Positions 1 through 11,351 of a DNA stretch of 64,000 bases are shown one piece after another; the stretch's first letter is position 1, and every line of letters begins with the position of its first letter. This DNA is from Macrophomina tecta (taxonomy: Eukaryota; Ascomycota; Dothideomycetes; Botryosphaeriales; Botryosphaeriaceae): NCBI GenBank assembly GCA_024180945.1, contig JAKSGN010000035.1:2108001-2172000 (forward strand). The letters are read 5' to 3'. The translations under genes and the position numbers were made by a program. Below the pieces are notes generated by a model, which was given only the letters and a program-made list of their open reading frames with translations, was not told the origin of the DNA and did not search any database.

Positions 1-1484
1 CCTTGTGGACCCAAGCTGATTGGTCCGGGGGGGCTGGAATCGCGGACGACTGGACTGATCGAGACACGATTTCGTGTCAGTGGCGGCCGCAGTGGCGCAT
101 GTCAGACGGGAAGTGAAGGGGTGCGGAGCAGTGAGGGACTGGTGATAATTGCGCCCGTCTGGATCATTTGGGCCTTGTCATATACGTACAGCGTGTGCAA
201 GTGCTCGTGTCTTTGTCTCAGATCCGGCTGTCAGCCGTTGTCAGAAGTGCCAAAGGGGGATGCGCGACGCCCTTGTGCAGTCAGACGTCGGATTATGGCG
301 TATAAAGGAATAGAATTGAGCTTGTGATTGTAGCAGAGATGGGAATGGAGTTTGCCACCGTGTTTTCTTGCTATGATCGCATTCACCCTTCAGTCGTACG
401 CTCTTATATACATCAAGATTCAGAATCTCTCCCTCCTATGTCCGCTAGGATATGCTGAACAACCTGAGACTGCCAGAGGGATACTGCAGTCCACTCATTC
501 GTCAAGTCTAGGGGCAATGGAGCTTCTTCCGATTGCTCACAAACAGCCCGCCTTCACTTCGGGGGATGGAGTAAAGTCTTGATACTGATTCCCAGGAAGT
601 AGAGCCTGTGCCTTTCGACGGACAAAGGCAAGTTTGGCGCCTGTTCCCGTAGATAACTCGTAAGCTAATTGGAAAGGGAACCCTTGACAGTCCATCAGTA
701 GTGGATTCCAGCAGAAACTTTGCACCGTTCACGGCCATTGGACCAGAGCGTCGTAACGTTTGGGGATGATTTGCTCTCCTCGCACAGAGCCGTGGGATCC
801 GGGCCTGAATGGATAACGCCTCGGGCGCCTGGACATTTTAAGATGATACGAATCGCATAAGACCTGCTCCGACCTGAGGCTCGGTCCCACACAGTGTAAC
901 ACCAGGCTTCCGTGTTAAGGACCTGGGCCGACTGATCGCGAGATTCATCTCAAGACGCCACGCGCTTGCCTACATGAAATTGGTGTAGCAGGAGGGCCGC
1001 GCAGAGTTTTTCTTTTTTCCTCATCTGAGCGCTTCGCATTTCGGAAGATCGCCTCAACGAGTTGGGCATGTAACACGATGGACCGGCCCGCATGAGTCCT
1101 TCAAAACATCCGCGGCCTTGAGTAAAGCGAAAGACCCTGTTCAATACGATGAAGATGCTATAATCCGCTGGTCACTCAGCGCCATCTTGCAGAATGGCAC
1201 CGCAGACAGTGCAATCAGGGACTGCCGTGTGAATCCAGAGACTCGGTAAGCCAATTAATGATTGACTGAAAGCCAACGGTAAGAAGCGACGGGGTATCCG
1301 CCTCAATTGTCCTGAGTTGTTTGCGAGGAGAACACGTCCAGGAGGAATGCAGACTGCCTTGAAAATTGAATACGGGTCATGCTTTTGTTCTATCCACTGG
1401 TGGACTAAATGTACGAGAATGATAAAGGAACCCACGCTAGTGATTTCAGAATCTGACGAACCCTCCGGCCGGGGCATCTGACAT
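1..1484. other. No gene recognised (left edge)
   Basis: Open frames here are short, overlap on both strands and show no recognisable domain. The stretch lies downstream of the Nop4 stop codon, so part of it is probably its 3' UTR. Nothing else was seen. Confidence 0.6.
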
Positions 1485-3764
1485 TTACCGCTTGGTACCC
1501 TTATTACGTGCACGGCGCATCTGCCGTTTTCTTGCGATGATCCTCTGCTGCTTCGCAAGCTTCTCATCCTTGGGCGCTGCAGACTTGGCGTCTTTCTTCT
1601 TTGAAGAGTCTTCACCGTCATCTTGCCCTCTCTTTCGCTTCCCTGAGTTCTTTGTGCCATTCCTCTGGAATTTCCCTCCTTTGCGTCCCTTCTTGGGCGT
1701 CTGTTCTTCCTCGTCCTCCTCATCCGATCCGCTTCCGCCCTTCGCGGCCTTCTTCTGCGACCTTTCATGCATCTTAGCTTCCATTTCTCTCCTACGCTGA
1801 ACAACCTGGGCGTTCTCAATGGCAAATTCAACGATGAGGCGTTTTTTCCTCTCCTTGACATCCTCAGGGCTCAACTTTTTGCCTTTCTGGGTCTCCAATG
1901 CCTTGTAGTCAATCGCATGACCATTAAGCCAGCGGAGACCCATAAGGGCATGTCGATGATTGTAGTATTCGACGAAACCGTAGCCTCTACTACGGCCAGC
2001 ACCGCTGTTCTCTGCGACTTTGCTGCCATCCTTGTTCTCGAATACAATCTTGGCCTGCCTCACGACACCCTTGCCCTTCTTCTTCCTCTCTTTGTCGGCT
2101 TCACGCATTTCAGCATCACCGCGTCGCAACTCCTCCTGCGACAAGGGAGATCGTTTGCCCTCCTTCAAGTCCTTGGCAAAGCCGACGATGGCCTGGCGAG
2201 CGAGCTGCTTCAGATCTTTCGAAGTAACACTGCGTGGGATATTTCGGATGGACAGGCGGGTCAAACTCATGGAGAGCGAGGGGTTGCTCTCAATCAACTG
2301 TTTTCGCTGCCTCAAGCTTGCCTCACGCAGTTGGATCTCAGCAGGAGAAAGCAGTTGATACAGCGGCGAATTCGAAGCAACAGTTCCTTCAGACAACAAA
2401 TAGAGCTTGCGCTTATCGTTGTCTCTCTTGTATCGATGCGCGACGCCCTCGGCAGTGAGCTTCTCCGCTTCGTTGCGCTCTACAGCTTTTGTGATGTTCA
2501 AAACGCGGTCCTCAAGGGTATACTGTCCGGTCGGATCGGCGTCTGTGTTTTGCAGTACAGAGTGCGCAGCGATAGGAGCAGACTTGTCCTTAGGATTCTG
2601 GGGCTGATGCTGTTTGGGGGCTCCCTTCAGGCAAGCAAGGGCATCATCCTCCTTGAAGAAGCAGACGAATCCAGTACCCTTTGGTTTCTCAGTCGCACGG
2701 TCCATAACAACCCGTGCGTACCTCACACCTCCAAACTGCTCGAAATGTTCCTCCAGATCTTCATCGGTGCATGTGAATGGAAGATTCCGTATGAAAAGGG
2801 TCGAGTTGCTGTAGAAGTTGGATGCTCGTGGTTTTTGAACCTCCTCTTCTTCGTCGATAAATCTCTCATCGTCGTCTTCACCCTCGTCATCTTCTTCACT
2901 GTCTTCTCCCCCGTCTTCGTCCTCGGCCTCATCGTCTTCCTCGTCATCTTCCTTATCCTCGTCGTTTTCTTCTTCGTCTTCGTCCTCCGAATTTGCCTCG
3001 TCCTCGTCCGCAGCCTGCTCCTGGGCCTTTTGCCAGGTCTCCTTCTCGACCGACCAATCAACAGCCAGAGTCCGGCCATCAATCTCCCTGCCATTGACGG
3101 CTTCCAAAGCCCGTTCCGCATTCTTCTTTCCCCTTAGTGTGACGAAGCCGTAGCCAGCCAGCATGCCGTTTGATTTCTTGGGTAGAATAGCTTTCTTGAC
3201 TTTGCCATAGCTGAGAAACAGCTTGGTGAGCTCTTCCTCCGTCTTTATGGACCAAGGCAGGTTGCGGATGATCAGCTTGGACTGACTGGGGTGCATCTGC
3301 TCCTGCTTTCTCTGCTTGGCCTCCTGGGCTACCTTCCCAGGTTGACCGGCGCCATTATCGGGATCGCGATGGCGCGGTTCCGCAACATCAACCTTGATCT
3401 TCCGACCCTGCAGTTCAGAGCCATTGAGCTCGTCTCTGGCTCGAGCGGCGTCCTCAGCATCGGCGAAGGTGACAAAACCATAGCCCCTGCATTGTTTCGT
3501 ATCCTTGTCGAGAACCGCCACGGCATGCTTGATGGGGAAGGATTGGGAGAAATGCTCGGTCAGGTCGTCGGTCGTGACTGTAGAGCCTAGTCCGCGTACG
3601 AAGAGCTGGCGGCGATGCTTGAGGGCTTGGTTGGCGTCGTCGGCGTGGGAGGCCTGGGCTTCGGAGGCGAGATTGACAGATTGATCGTGCGAATCGTCGG
3701 CAGAAGGAACGGCGACGGCTTTGCCGTCCTCGGAGAGGCGCTGTCTCTTGCGGTGGGGACCCAT
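1485..3764 (-). CDS. nop4: Nop4/RBM28-like nucleolar RNA-binding protein
   Basis: Single-exon gene of 759 residues. It has four RNA-recognition motifs: RRM1 near residue 50 (RNP2-like LFVRGL, RNP1-like GYGFVTF), RRM2 near 165 (LIIRNLPW, GYGFVTL), a very acidic D/E-rich spacer, RRM3 near 320 (LFIRNLPF, GTGFVCF) and a degenerate RRM4 near 505 (LSIRNIP, GYGFVEY). The tail is Lys/Arg-rich, as in nucleolar proteins. This order matches fungal Nop4 (human RBM28), which binds pre-rRNA and is needed for 60S subunit maturation. The frame stays open upstream to an ATG at 3917, but that extension shows no RNA-binding features; the ATG at 3764 (MGPHRKRQR) fits the usual basic N-terminus. Stop TAA is at 1485-1487. 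Family assignment is firm; the start is inferred. Confidence 0.92.
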   Translation of the reverse strand: MGPHRKRQRLSEDGKAVAVPSADDSHDQSVNLASEAQASHADDANQALKHRRQLFVRGLGSTVTTDDLTEHFSQSFPIKHAVAVLDKDTKQCRGYGFVTFADAEDAARARDELNGSELQGRKIKVDVAEPRHRDPDNGAGQPGKVAQEAKQRKQEQMHPSQSKLIIRNLPWSIKTEEELTKLFLSYGKVKKAILPKKSNGMLAGYGFVTLRGKKNAERALEAVNGREIDGRTLAVDWSVEKETWQKAQEQAADEDEANSEDEDEEENDEDKEDDEEDDEAEDEDGGEDSEEDDEGEDDDERFIDEEEEVQKPRASNFYSNSTLFIRNLPFTCTDEDLEEHFEQFGGVRYARVVMDRATEKPKGTGFVCFFKEDDALACLKGAPKQHQPQNPKDKSAPIAAHSVLQNTDADPTGQYTLEDRVLNITKAVERNEAEKLTAEGVAHRYKRDNDKRKLYLLSEGTVASNSPLYQLLSPAEIQLREASLRQRKQLIESNPSLSMSLTRLSIRNIPRSVTSKDLKQLARQAIVGFAKDLKEGKRSPLSQEELRRGDAEMREADKERKKKGKGVVRQAKIVFENKDGSKVAENSGAGRSRGYGFVEYYNHRHALMGLRWLNGHAIDYKALETQKGKKLSPEDVKERKKRLIVEFAIENAQVVQRRREMEAKMHERSQKKAAKGGSGSDEEDEEEQTPKKGRKGGKFQRNGTKNSGKRKRGQDDGEDSSKKKDAKSAAPKDEKLAKQQRIIARKRQMRRARNKGTKR

Positions 3765-6392
3765 GTTGCTGTTGTGGTGTCCGTAGAGTTGCTCGTCCTT
3801 GGCCAAAAAAAGTTGCCGAAACTTTTTGGATGCACCGCGCTTTGACCAGCGCCGAGTAGGCCCTTTCCAGCCAAGGTCCCGCTCCGCCTCCGCCCTTGGC
3901 TTACACCTTAATTGCAATCATTCACGTGCGCGCAACATACTTTCCGCCCAAACACTCGCTCTGCTTATATAACCCAACTTTCCGTGGGCAACTCCCGAAA
4001 CACCATCGGCACTTCTGACAATCGCGTGTCCGATACTCAGCCCAGCGACGTCATTGCGCTCACAGCCTCCCCGCTTTGTTTCATCGCACCGCTGTCTTCC
4101 ATCGCCCTCATTTCGGCTTTCCCGGCTGCATTCGCGCTGATAGAGCAGCTTATTCCGATGCTCTGACTCATGCTCTTTTGACTCGGATCGGTGGACTGCG
4201 GGCGTCTATGCTGCCAGCCGGTTTGTGTTGAGCTGCACAAATCCTCGGGAATGTTCGGGGCAGCATGGAACGCCGAACAAAATGTTTTCTCCACCGGTGA
4301 TCTGAACATGCAGTTCTGCCATAGATCTAACATAAAACTCCCCTATACACACTATAGCATCGACCTACGCACCGACCATAGGCACCCAGCCGGTGATGAT
4401 GACAGCCAATCATATACGACGGTCCCATATTTGGCAGCGTCTTGCTGCTCGGATGTATACTTCCGATTGCCATCAGTCATTCTGACACGTTCTTTACGGA
4501 GACATCTGCTCTAGCTTCCAGTGTCCTACACCCTTGGATATCGAGGCTTAGGCACTCGTACCGGTAGGTCCGGGGGCGCCATTGCACTGTCAGAAGCCAG
4601 CGCCATGGCGTCCCATCCCACCGGCTTCTACATCCACCTGCTCTGACAAATCTTCAACTAATCGACTGTTCCCTGGCCACACGAGTTTAGCCTGTCTCGA
4701 AACAGGGAAGCTGCCTCTGAATCCTCTATTATCACCACGTGGGATCGTACCAGCCCAAAAGCCCTGATACATCCACTGTCATTACGACGGCGCCTCGAAT
4801 GATGTTACTGCCCTGCACCTAGACGGAAACATCCATACTGTTCTGCACACTACGTCCCCCCGCGGTTATTCCCCGCAATGCCTCTTCCATTGAGTTCGCG
4901 GTTTGAGATCGATGCCGCTCGCGGCCGTGCGAACGGTCAGAACATGCACGCTAGCCTTGCAACCTTGACCCAAACAGCACATGAGGTCATCGTCTCGGTC
5001 ATTTACAATCCTGCCTTCTCTAGGAGCTCATCAATTAAGCTTTCATGTGTTTCTAGACTGGCATCTGCGCCCACTACCTCCTTGGGTGTTATTCACTCCG
5101 CACCAATAACCCGGCTTGTGGGGCGGCATGAGCCGAATTCAATAGCCGTCTGTTTTCGGCTTCCTACTTGACCGACTCCGGAAGAGCCGTGCCTTTTTGT
5201 CGAATCAGATCCTCCGTCATCGCAACGCGCAAGGTGGATATGATGACCGTTCTTCCTTCAGTGCCTGTGGCGTATGGCGGTGTGGCTGCATCTTACAGCG
5301 CTTGGGACTAGACTGTGGGGTGAGAATTACCAGAGAACGCGACGCACGCGAAACGAGCTATTGGCAGAGGGACATAGGAGCAAGCATAATCCTACAGGTT
5401 CGCATGGCGTTCCGGAATGAACCTTATCTGCTCAGGCGATCTCGCCCTTAGCTCCGGTCTGTTCCTGCGTCAAACAATCGGGCTAAGCGACCACTCCTGC
5501 CGCCTTTGTTTCCACTGCAATCGTCAATGTCGGCATTTCTAGACCACCAAAGGCCCCCAGAGCAGTTGAGGAAACTCCGCGCTCCAGCCCACCATGCGTG
5601 CGGCACGGTTCCCCACGATTCATTCAGGCACCCACTGTATGCAGGGGCATGGTCTGTGCTGGTGGGATGGCTTAATGGTCTTTTCCATGAGCCGACCGTT
5701 TAGTCCAAGTACCGGGCGCCTGCTAAACTTGCACCATGACAATAGTATTGCTGCCGGGCCTCGAGGATGCATACGCCATGTCCTATGGCGCATATGCCGG
5801 AAAAGGCATGAGAAGTGGTGTCTCACAGCGGATGGGGTGGCAAACTGCCGCTTCGGCCGTTTCCGCCTCTTGGGGTCAGCAGGAGTCATGCAATCAAGAC
5901 AGCGCCTCAGTGCCTGGGCTGCCCGACAATCACTCGTCAGAGCTCGCCTTCTCAACCTATGTCGCCCAAGCAATAAGGCTGTGTAGCCGGAGGATTCGGA
6001 TTTGGCGCTCCTGACTGCTCTTCTGTCCAGACTGCCTCGGGGGGTGGCACCCTTGATTCCGATGGCTAATAAGCCATGGCGAAACGGGAGGCTGAAACAG
6101 GCCACACTGCCGAGTGGCTGAACTGCTGTGTGCTGGCTTAGAGTCGCGCGATACGAAAGTAGGCGCGCCGGCTTCCTCCAAATCAGCTAGAACGACGCCA
6201 AGGAGCCCGGCACATGCACGAAGGCACGGGATTGGGATCGGCAACCCGGCAACCGCTGGTTCATCGGCACATGGGCTCTCATGCGCGATGGAATAGGAAG
6301 GCGTATATATATGCTGGCGCGTTCGTCGCTCCGCTCCAATTTATTCTCTGTGGTGTCGTTCCTTTACGCTTTCCGCTTCCTCGCCGTCAAAA
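3765..6392. other. Long intergenic region upstream of nop4 and the GMC oxidoreductase
   Basis: The 2.6 kb between two divergent genes contains only small overlapping open frames without recognisable domains; the longest, 161 codons on the minus strand at 5620-6105, is low-complexity Arg/Pro/Cys-rich and looks accidental. Expected contents are both promoters. No RNA gene or repeat family was recognised. Confidence 0.55.
6304..6312 (+). promoter_or_regulatory. TATA-like element of the GMC oxidoreductase
   Basis: TATATATAT lies 81 bases upstream of the ATG at 6393, with a pyrimidine-rich stretch between, a plausible spacing for a fungal core promoter. Confidence 0.55.
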
Positions 6393-8451
6393 ATGCTCCG
6401 TTCAACATTGTCCGCCGCTGTTGTGGCCATTTACCTCGCTCCTGCTCTTGCTTACCCATCGACAATCAAGCCGCGCGTCGTTACCAATTCTTCCGGCCTC
6501 CTCCCTTGCTATAACTATGTTATCATTGGTGGTGGGGCATCGGGTCTTACCGTTGCCAATCGTCTCACTGAGAACCCAGGTTTGTGCTGAAGTTGAAAAC
6601 CAACGGCCCTCAACTAACACTTAGCTAGAAACCACCGTTCTTGTTATTGAAGCCGGAGACTTGTGAGACAACCAAGTCCAACGTGTTATAGCCGTGCAAC
6701 ACTAACTTGCCTTGCCTGACGTTAGCGACCAGGGCGAGGACTTTATCGAGCTTCCCGGCCTCTCAGGTGGCGCAGTTGGAACCAAGTATGACTGGAACAT
6801 AACCTACGTTGCGACTGCGGACGTGAACAACCGTACAGTCTCGATTCCTCTGGGCAAGGCTGTTGGCGGCTCAACTTTGCTCAACCGTATGCTTCAGCAT
6901 CGCGGCTCTGCCCACGACTACGATCGGTGGGAAGCGTTGGGTAACGAAGGCTGGAGCTGGTCTGGCTTGTTGCCATACTTCAAGAAGGTAAATTCCATGA
7001 ACCGCATAACTTTGTTTAAATTGCCTGACAACGAAATAGAGTGAAGTCTTCTCCCCTCCTAACGCAGATGTTGCGGCTCAATACAATATCACATACGATG
7101 AGTCCGCTCACGGTACCGATGGCCGCATTCATGCCTCGTATTCTCCCTGGTTCTGGCCGTCGACCGGTAAGATGCCAAGAAGAAAGTATTGATAATAGCT
7201 ACTGAGAACGGTCCAGAAAACTACGCTGCAGCTGCCAAGGAGCTTGGCATCAACATACCCCTTGATGGCCAAAATGGCGAAGCTCTGGGGGCCTACTGGA
7301 TGACACACGCGCAAGACCCCATTACTGTTACGAGAAGCTCTGCTCGCAAGGGTTATTGGGATACTGCTGCTGACCGCACCAACTTCCACCTTCTCCCCAA
7401 CACTCATGTCACCAAGCTCCTCCTGAATGGCTCCACCGTCTCCGGTGTCGAGTTCGCCGCTTCGGCCGACGCAGAACGCCGAACAGTCTCCGTTAGTAAG
7501 GAAGCCATTATGGCTGCCGGTGCCATCCACACTCCCCAGCTCCTGCAGTTGTCCGGAATTGGTCCCGCGTCGCTACTGTCGCAGCATGGAATCACTCCGG
7601 TCGTTGACCTCCCTGTGGGCTATGGCTTGCATGATCATGTTATGGTTGCCATTGTCCACAACGTCGACCTTGCCGTGCAATCATCCAACCTCCAATCGAA
7701 CGCGACCTTCGCTGCCGAGGCTCGTGCTCAGTACGATAGCGAGAAGACCGGCCCTTACTCGAGTGCCACTGGTGATATCTTGTTCTTCCTGCCTACCGAA
7801 AACTACACCACCGCCGGCCCGGCCTTGAACGAGCAGGCGCTTGCCCAGGACACCAGCGCATACCTCGACGCCGATACGCCTGCATCTTTTGTCAAGGGGT
7901 ACGCTTCGCAGCACGCCCAGCTCTCACAAAACCTGATTGCTTCTGACGCTGCTACCATCGAGGCCATTCCGGCGGATGGCACCATCCTCGTTGCTCTCAT
8001 GCATCCCTTCTCCCGCGGCAGCGTTAAGATCCAGTCGACGGATCCCTTTGAGGCCCCTCTTGCCGATTCCGCTTTCCTGAAGAACCCGCTCGACGTTGCC
8101 GTCCTGACCGAGGCCGTCAAGTTCGCTCGCACGCTCTTCAACACCACTGCCTTCGCCCCGCTCAACCCCGTTGAGCTTGTGCCCGGTGCAAACGTGACCA
8201 CCGACGCCGCGATCGGCGAGGCTGTCCGCAATGGCGCCACCACGGTGTTCCACCCCGTCGGCTCCTGCCACATGGGCAAGAAAGAGGACGGTGCTTGCGT
8301 CGACGCCGAGCTCAAGGTCTACGGCGTTCAGAAGCTGCGTATTGTCGACGGCAGCGTCATGCCCCTTGTGCCGGCCGCCCATACAATGGGAACTGTTTAC
8401 GCCGTCGCCGAGAAGGCTGCGGATATCATCATTAACGGTGCTGCTTATTGA
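6393..8451 (+). CDS. Secreted GMC-family FAD oxidoreductase
   Basis: Five exons: 6393-6579, 6629-6662, 6726-6987, 7040-7166, 7217-8451; 614 residues. It begins with a signal peptide (hydrophobic core near residues 5-20), then the FAD dinucleotide-binding Gly motif IGGGASG (about 45-51). The C-terminal domain carries the two active-site histidines, His549 (FHPVGSC) and His592 (PAAHTMGT), 43 residues apart as in Aspergillus glucose oxidase. This identifies the glucose-methanol-choline family (glucose oxidase, aryl-alcohol oxidase, choline dehydrogenase types), which oxidises alcohols or sugars with O2 or a quinone. Substrate cannot be deduced. The intron at 7167-7216 was preferred over a 32-nt alternative because it is of normal size and keeps the usual WPST-ENY sequence. 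A Zn2Cys6 gene follows 550 bases downstream on the same strand. Confidence 0.9.
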
Positions 8452-8998
8452 GCCTTCCTGCTTGTATATATTAAGATTTATGTTCATAACGCAAAATGAG
8501 GATGTTTCCGTGGCCAAAAGGCGAGCTGATTATACCCGTGCAGAACCACACCCACACAAAGCAAGACGCTGAAGACTACCGGGAACACCCCTGGGACTAT
8601 GTCTGTCGCTCGGTGACCCTGGAGCGCTGGTGCCTGTCGCGAATTTGAGATTGAATGTTGACATGAATGGCGCTCGACAATTACCTCGGCTTATGCTCCG
8701 TCGCGTCGTATGTTTCCAGTACGTGTTGCAAGGTCAGTTCGGCTTAATCTGCACTGAATTTACGAACTCCTCTATGCGGGCTCGAAGACCGGCTTTGACG
8801 GATAGGCTAGAAGCCCTTAGCGGAATTGCTGCACGGGTCATGATGATGAGGATGGAGATGACGGCTGGGCCACGGAAAAAAGTCACTCTGGGTAAGCGGG
8901 GTGCGCCCGCTCCATCTCGGACCTCTGCCGCCTCCGCCATGACCTAGCAGAACCTGCCACCACTCCTCCTCGCTCTCGCCCCGTCCCCGATCGCTGTC
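8452..8998. other. Intergenic, nothing recognised
   Basis: Contains the GMC 3' UTR and the promoter of the downstream regulator. Only short uninformative open frames were seen. Confidence 0.5.
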
Positions 8999-11201
8999 AT
9001 GCCGCTCAACCCCCAGCAGCCGAAAAAGCCCGTCGCCTGCGTTAGGTGCAGGAATCAGAAGGTCAAGTGTGACGGCGTGGTGCCCTGCGGCAAATGTGTC
9101 AAGGCCGGCGTGCCATGCGAGGACGGCGCCACCTCAGAGAGAAGGTTCGGCTCCACTCCCGGAATCCGAGCTTTTCTGACTCCATGCGCATAGGTACATT
9201 CTCCACTTGGAAGGCCGCGTCCATGAGCTGGAGGCTTTGGTCAGCCGTCTCCAGGCCCAGTCCGGTCCCAGCGCCAGCGCTTCCTCGCACCCGCCAGACC
9301 ACTACCCTGCGAATTCTGCGGCAAATTCCAGTGCACACCATGCTCGCACGCCCCCAACCCCAAGAATAGGGCCTGACCAGCCGCTCGCACACGAGGTTGG
9401 CCTGCTTTCTCTACAAGCTGCCAATTCGCCAAAATATCTCGGCCCATCATCCGGTGTGTCTTTTGCTCGCTTGGTATTTGCCTCTGCGCCGCACACCCAG
9501 GGCCTGTCTACTCAGTTCTCTGCCGACCTGCCTCAGCATCAGCTTCCAGACCCCATCTGCGCGACAGGCCTCCCTTCTCCACGCGAGAGCTACCGCTTTA
9601 TCGGAGCCTATCTTGACCAATTCAGCCACCTCTACCCTTTCCTGGATGAGCTCTATATTGACCAGCTCGTCGAAAAATGCTCGAGTAAGCCGTCCACAGC
9701 CACGGATACTGAGATGTGTACGCTTTATCTTGTCATTACCATTGGATCACGCTCCCTTGAATCGCAGTTGGGCAGCGACTTTGCCTCAACAAGCTATATG
9801 GCTGCTGCCATGAAACTCATAGCGAATGTACCCCTTCACGAGTCGATTCAAGGCGTCCAGATCATGCTTCTCCTTGTCATCAGCAGCTTTTGCTTCCCAG
9901 GGAGCCTGAATGCCTGGTTCCTCACTCACACAATACTGGCTAGCTGCCTTGATCTTGGCTTGCAAAGAAAACAAACACCAGGTATGCGACGAAGAACTGA
10001 TCTCTCCATACACTCTCGTACTCAAATCGCGACAGATACAGCTGGAATTCGATCCAATCAAAGGTTTGGTGGCACCGTTACTTCTCATGACATAAGGAGC
10101 AGCATCTTCTGGTCTGCCTATTCCCTTGATCGCACGCTTTGTACAACCTTGGGACGTCCCCTTACCTTGAGGGATGAGGCTCTAGACATAGAGTTCCCAG
10201 GACAGCAAGGCTCTGATGAGATCGATCTCGACGCGATCGAAGGCGCTGTCCAATGCCTGGACTCTCTGCAGGCAGCATCACCCACCACCGGTGAAGGCCA
10301 CCGCCGTCCCCATCAATCGAAGCGCATGCGCACTGATAATGAGTCTCTTGAAACATTCTATCCTGCGAATTGGTCATTCCGGTTCGACCGCATCGTAGCG
10401 GAAGTCAAGCTGATGATACATCGCGTTGCACAGTCTCCAAAGCGGTTCCCGTGGCCGACAGACCTCGAAAACTGGCAGAAAACGGTCCACTCTTCCTGCC
10501 AGAAGCTTCTGGAAAACGCTAAACAGGCTCTATCCCAGAGGGCTAGAGGTATCCCTCGGACCCTATCGTACCGGGTTCTTCCCTCGCTCGAGCTGAAGTA
10601 TCATCAATGCATCCTGTTACTATACCGTCCCAGTCCTGCATTTCCCCGGCCATCGCTAGAATCCCTCAGCATTTGCTTTGACAGCGCAACGGAGACTGTC
10701 AGGATATACTACGAGCTGCACCGGTTCGGCCAGATGATGAATTCTTGGCTCACAGCTCATACCATATTTGTATCGGGAATCACGATGCTTTACTGCCTCT
10801 GGATTAGCCCTTCTATCAGAGAGAAATCAAGAGATTGTTTTGAGGAACATTCAACGAGGTGTTCGGAAACGCTGGGCGCGCTGGGGAAGACGTGGTCTGT
10901 AGCAAAGGACGCGAAGCTGAAGTTCGACCGACTCGCAGACGCGACGAAGGAGTCTTGGAAAAGACGTGAGGAATCCACAGCCTTGCAGACCGGCGAGCTT
11001 CCGGGGGTCTCTGGTGAAGAACAGCAGTCACGTAACGAGGATTGCGTGACAAATATGGGTTGGGCGGACCAGAGTTCGAATGTTTTGTTCAATTCTACGG
11101 ACTTTATCGCGGATGAGTTGGGAAATGTCAGCGGATGGTTTGATCTGGAATGGTTCGAGACATTTGGAGTGGAAGGTCTTGGGGATAGCGGGATGGTGTA
11201 G
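8999..11201 (+). CDS. Zn(II)2Cys6 transcription factor
   Basis: Exons 8999-9144 and 9194-11201, 717 residues. The N-terminal binuclear zinc cluster uses Cys14, 17, 24, 30, 33 and 40 (CX2CX6CX5CX2CX6C) with a basic stretch between the first cysteines. A short coiled-coil linker follows, spliced as LHLEGRVHELEALVSRLQ. The middle region resembles the fungal-specific transcription factor domain (motifs such as FLDELYI, FWSAYSLDRTLC and LGRPLTLRDEALDIEFPG). The first intron's donor is an unusual GTTCGG, but the phase is exact and it restores the coiled coil. A further in-frame intron between about 9983 and 10040 (GTATGC donor, acceptor in GATACAG) is possible because that stretch fits the domain poorly; I left it as coding. 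It probably regulates a neighbour such as the GMC oxidoreductase or the ATP-grasp gene, but nothing in the sequence proves that. Confidence 0.88.
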
Positions 11202-11351
11202 CGTTCAGAGGGTATCGCGGAGCAGCCCGTAGTCGGGATGTATCCGAAGATGGTCGGTTTTATCCGAAGTCGGCCACCACTTTCTTCCACTATCGACTAC
11301 ATAAAGTGTCTCACGACCCTGCTACTGCCCAGCTCCACAGCATCAAGCATC

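Noticed and set aside
1172..1861. Minus-strand open frame of 229 codons overlapping the 3' end of nop4
   Set aside because: It is a frame-shifted reading of the Lys/Arg-rich tail of Nop4, with low-complexity Arg runs.
1767..3137. Plus-strand open frame of 456 codons opposite nop4
   Set aside because: It is the antisense of the Nop4 coding region; its Val/Phe/Leu runs mirror the acidic and lysine-rich stretches on the coding strand and no domain is visible.
5620..6105. Minus-strand frame of 161 codons in the 3.8-6.4 kb spacer
   Set aside because: Arg/Pro/Cys-rich without domain, no promoter, overlapped by equally long frames on the other strand.
7167..7198. A 32-base intron in the GMC gene
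   Set aside because: Shorter than fungal introns normally are; a 50-base intron ending at 7216 is in phase and gives a better family match.
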